The notes beneath the pieces are model-generated. The model made no database searches and was not told the DNA's origin. It worked only from the letters and a program-made list of their open reading frames with translations. Below are positions 6,749 to 9,037 of a DNA stretch of 9,037 nucleotides, piece after piece. The first letter of the stretch is position 1; each line of letters starts with the position of its first letter. Source of the DNA: Desulfotomaculum sp. (GTDB taxonomy: Bacteria > Bacillota > Desulfotomaculia > Desulfotomaculales > Desulfohalotomaculaceae); the NCBI GenBank assembly GCA_021129815.1, contig JAJOKN010000088.1:1-9037 (forward strand), given 5' to 3'. Both the position numbers and the translations under genes were made by a program.

Positions 6749-7783
6749 GTGGAAATAAGTGTTGTGATTTTAACAGAAGCAGGAAATAAAAGGGGATTAG
6801 GGCATCTTGTGAGGTGCTCAAGCATTTACGAGGCTTTTTGTGAAAAGGGAATAAAGCCTGAAGTATATGTTGATGTAGAAGGGGCTATAGACTATCGCTA
6901 CAGCAATTTTAGCTATAAAAAAATAAATTGGCTTGAAAACAAAAGCAAAATTCTGGGAATTTTAGAAAAAGCAGACGTTGTAATAATTGACAGTTACTTA
7001 GCAGATCAATCTTTTTATGAAAAAGTTTCAAGGAAAGCTGCAGTTCCGGTATTTATAGATGACACTGCTAAAATTGATTATCCAAAGGGGATTGTTGTGA
7101 ACAGCTCTTTATATGCTTCAAAGTTGTTTTCAAAAAAGAAGGAAAACAACGAGTATCTTTTGGGATGTAAATACATACCTTTAAGAGCTATATTTAAAGA
7201 ATCTCGTGATAGAGTAAAAAATAGTATTGAAAACAATCAGATACTTATTATGTTTGGTGGTACTGACATTGCAGGGTTGTCTGAAAGAATTTTAAAGTTG
7301 TTGTGCGAAAGCGATTTTGAGGATGCTAAAAAAGTAGTGGTAAGTGCAACTAGATTGGATTTTGCGAATAATATTGCTGGGAGTTTTCGCAATGTAGAAA
7401 TATTATGTAATCCTGAACCTCAAACGCTTGCTGATAAAATGGCTTCTAGCAGTGTAGCGATCTCAGCTGCTGGGATGACACTCTATGAGCTTGCGTATTT
7501 GCAAATACCTACTATTGCTGTATGCGTTGCTGATAACCAAAAGCGCGGGCTTTTAGAATTTGTAAAAATAGGCTTTGTTGAAGAGTTTTTGAGCTGTGAT
7601 GATGCGGATTTGCTGGAAAAAATAAAATGTCGTTTGAGTTTTATGATTGCAAATTATGATAAAGTAAAGGAACAGGCACAGGTGGGAAGGCAGATAGTAG
7701 ATGGACGAGGAAGTGAAAGAATAGTTAGGAGAATAATGGAGGTTTACAATGAAAAAAGCATTAATATTGGGCGGCAGCCATAG
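6749..7783 (+). CDS. pseG: PseG/SpsG-like UDP-sugar hydrolase
   Basis: Probable UDP-2,4-diacetamido-2,4,6-trideoxy-beta-L-altropyranose hydrolase, which releases UDP before the PseI condensation. It has a GT-B-like two-domain fold pattern. RGLGHLVRC (residues 15-23) contains H19, equivalent to the catalytic histidine of PseG. VVIIDSY (77-83) follows in the N-terminal domain. The C-terminal domain has MFGGTD (168-173), AISAAGMTLYELAYLQIPT (237-255) and ADNQ (261-264), which normally bind the UDP moiety. The 344 residues are near the family norm, and there is no fused acetyltransferase. The start is GTG at 6749, with AGGGG at 6735-6739 nine bases upstream. An overlapping ATG at 6747 encodes only three residues before a stop. 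The N-terminal LTEAGNKRG differs from the RxDxSxxIG of classical PseG, so a related substrate is possible. Confidence 0.78.
   Translation: MEISVVILTEAGNKRGLGHLVRCSSIYEAFCEKGIKPEVYVDVEGAIDYRYSNFSYKKINWLENKSKILGILEKADVVIIDSYLADQSFYEKVSRKAAVPVFIDDTAKIDYPKGIVVNSSLYASKLFSKKKENNEYLLGCKYIPLRAIFKESRDRVKNSIENNQILIMFGGTDIAGLSERILKLLCESDFEDAKKVVVSATRLDFANNIAGSFRNVEILCNPEPQTLADKMASSSVAISAAGMTLYELAYLQIPTIAVCVADNQKRGLLEFVKIGFVEEFLSCDDADLLEKIKCRLSFMIANYDKVKEQAQVGRQIVDGRGSERIVRRIMEVYNEKSINIGRQP
7738..7742 (+). promoter_or_regulatory. Ribosome binding site inside the end of pseG
   Basis: GGAGG lies within the last codons of the hydrolase gene, six bases before the ATG at 7749. It supports initiation of the ATP-grasp gene inside pseG and hence a genuine 35-base overlap. 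Confidence 0.7.
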
Positions 7784-8918
7784 AGATATCCCGCTTATTA
7801 TGGCTGCTAAAAAACTGGGTTTTTTTGTAATAACTTTAGGAGATAGGGATTACTACATAGGGCATAGGTTTTCTGATAAAAATTATAAAATAGATTTTAC
7901 TGACTTAGAAAAGGTTTCAAAAGTAATTGAAGCAGAAAAGATAGATGTGCTTATTCCGGGGTGTGGAGAAAAAGCTCTTTTAAATACAGTGATTTTGGGA
8001 AAAAAGTACAAGATTGGAAATTTTGATTCATTAGAAGCAGTAAATATAATACATGACAAATGGAAGTTTAAGGAATTTTGTCAAAAAAGGGGTATTAATG
8101 TTCCTAAAGGGGTAAAGATAACTTCTTGTGAAAATACTGTGCTTGAAAACATTTCGCTTCCTTGTATTGTAAAGCCTTTAAATCTTTCAGGTGGAAGAGG
8201 AGTTTGCGTTGTTAAGAGTAAAGATGAGCTAAAAAGTGCTGTTAAACACGCTCTGGAAGTTTCTGAAAACAATGAAATATTGATAGAGGAATTTATTGAC
8301 GGTGAGCTCTTGGCTTGTTCTGTGTTTGTGAGAAATGGACGGATTGGTTATAGTTTTGTTGGGAAAGATGATGTGTACTTGAATAAATACTTAGTTTCAT
8401 CTGCTTATCTCATTGAGATAAAAGATGAAGTTTTAGGGAAACTCAAGCAGAATGTAGAAAAAATAATTGCTGATTTAAGTTTAAAGGACGGACCTTTTCA
8501 TTTGCAGTTTATCTTAAAAGACGATATTCCATACATAATTGATGTGACGAGGAGAATTCCCGGCGATCTTTATCCATATTTAATTGAGTTTTCAACAGGC
8601 ATAAGGTATTCTGAGGCAGTTGTAAAAGCTTATATAGGAGATAACATTGATCCAACTTTGCTTAAAGAAAAAGAAAAAAAGTTTATAATAAGACACTGCA
8701 TAATGTCTTCAAAAAATGGTGTTTTAAAAGATATTTTGGTTGATAAAGAGGTTAAGGGGAAAATAATATACGAGCTTTATTTGATAGAAAAAGGGACAAA
8801 TATAGATAACTATTTGCGACAGCAGGTTGGTATTGTTTTTCTTGAATTTAATTCAGAAAAAGAAATGATAGAAGCAGCAAAGAAGATAAACGAGCTGATT
8901 TTTTCAGTTATTGTGTGA
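7749..8918 (+). CDS. ATP-grasp enzyme, probable amine/carboxylate ligase
   Basis: Probable ATP-dependent carboxylate-amine (or -thiol) ligase that works through an acylphosphate. Residues 1-95 form the preATP-grasp domain, starting KALILGGSHRDIPLI. The ATP-grasp domain follows: HDKWKFKEFCQKRGINVPKG (102-121), the nucleotide loop IVKPLNLSGGRGVCVV (140-155), adenine-binding LIEEFIDGE (178-186) and the metal-site segment IIDVTRRIPGDLYP (263-276). In that last segment D265 and T267 stand where the common ExN pair would be, and R269 keeps the arginine. The final ~80 residues (HCIMSSKNGVLKDILVDKEV onward) resemble the C-terminal lobe of such ligases. The length is 389 residues. The gene overlaps pseG by 35 bases, so translation is coupled. 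The substrate is unknown; joining an amino acid or acyl group to an amine of the sugar would fit the locus. It is the last intact gene in the window. Confidence 0.82.
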   Translation: MKKALILGGSHRDIPLIMAAKKLGFFVITLGDRDYYIGHRFSDKNYKIDFTDLEKVSKVIEAEKIDVLIPGCGEKALLNTVILGKKYKIGNFDSLEAVNIIHDKWKFKEFCQKRGINVPKGVKITSCENTVLENISLPCIVKPLNLSGGRGVCVVKSKDELKSAVKHALEVSENNEILIEEFIDGELLACSVFVRNGRIGYSFVGKDDVYLNKYLVSSAYLIEIKDEVLGKLKQNVEKIIADLSLKDGPFHLQFILKDDIPYIIDVTRRIPGDLYPYLIEFSTGIRYSEAVVKAYIGDNIDPTLLKEKEKKFIIRHCIMSSKNGVLKDILVDKEVKGKIIYELYLIEKGTNIDNYLRQQVGIVFLEFNSEKEMIEAAKKINELIFSVIV

Positions 8919-9037
8919 GGTATAAGTTATGCCAATTCAAAATAAAAATTGCAATTGAAGTTATCAAAATAAAGTTGCGTAGTAATTGTTTATAGAATAA
9001 TAATTTAAAATTGGCCTTGTCTCAAAGGGGATAGTTT
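8919..9037 (+). other. AT-rich tail without an intact gene
   Basis: A possible start, ATG at 8929, gives only MPIQNKNCN before a stop. Another frame gives KIAIEVIKIKLRSNCL before a stop at 8990-8992. This could be the decayed beginning of a gene or chance. No hairpin with a T run is present, so no terminator is called for the operon here. The last bases, GGCCTTGTCTCAAAGGGG at 9013-9030, resemble the ends of some insertion sequences. Confidence 0.3.

Noticed and set aside
8947..8956. Palindrome AATTGCAATT after the ATP-grasp gene
   Set aside because: It is short and AT-rich, expected by chance in this composition, with no spacing to a promoter or T run.

Overview
The window is a low-GC bacterial sugar-biosynthesis locus with every gene on the + strand. 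Strong AAGGAGG-type ribosome binding sites, GTG and TTG starts, tight gene packing and Lys/Glu/Ile-rich proteins suggest a Firmicute, perhaps an anaerobic or thermophilic Clostridia member such as Caldicellulosiruptor or a relative. That placement is inference; no rRNA or other marker gene is present.

Layout. Positions 1-203 hold an AT-rich leader with no convincing gene. Positions 204-3666 carry pseB, pseC, a decayed C-terminal fragment of a PIG-L (LmbE-type) deacetylase, and pseI. Positions 3692-8918 carry an FkbM-type methyltransferase with an extra N-terminal nucleotide-binding-like domain, a Gfo/Idh/MocA oxidoreductase, a SpsF/PseF-type cytidylyltransferase, a PseG/SpsG-type UDP-sugar hydrolase and an ATP-grasp enzyme. 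The last 119 bases hold no intact gene and may end in the terminal repeat of an insertion sequence.

How the genes fit together. PseB (UDP-GlcNAc 4,6-dehydratase/5-epimerase), PseC (aminotransferase), PseG (UDP-releasing hydrolase), PseI (condensation with phosphoenolpyruvate) and PseF (CMP activation) cover five of the six known steps from UDP-GlcNAc to CMP-pseudaminic acid. The sixth, the PseH N-acetyltransferase, is not in the window. In bacteria this nonulosonic acid usually decorates flagellin or surface polysaccharide. The methyltransferase, oxidoreductase and ATP-grasp enzyme are not part of the standard route. They look like a tailoring module that could make a modified pseudaminic acid, for example with an unusual N-acyl or aminoacyl group.

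The pseB-pseC-pseI part looks richer in G+C than the later genes, so the locus may be a mosaic of an older core and a newer module. The most interesting points are the uncharacterised tailoring trio, the PIG-L remnant, the missing PseH and the composition change after pseI.
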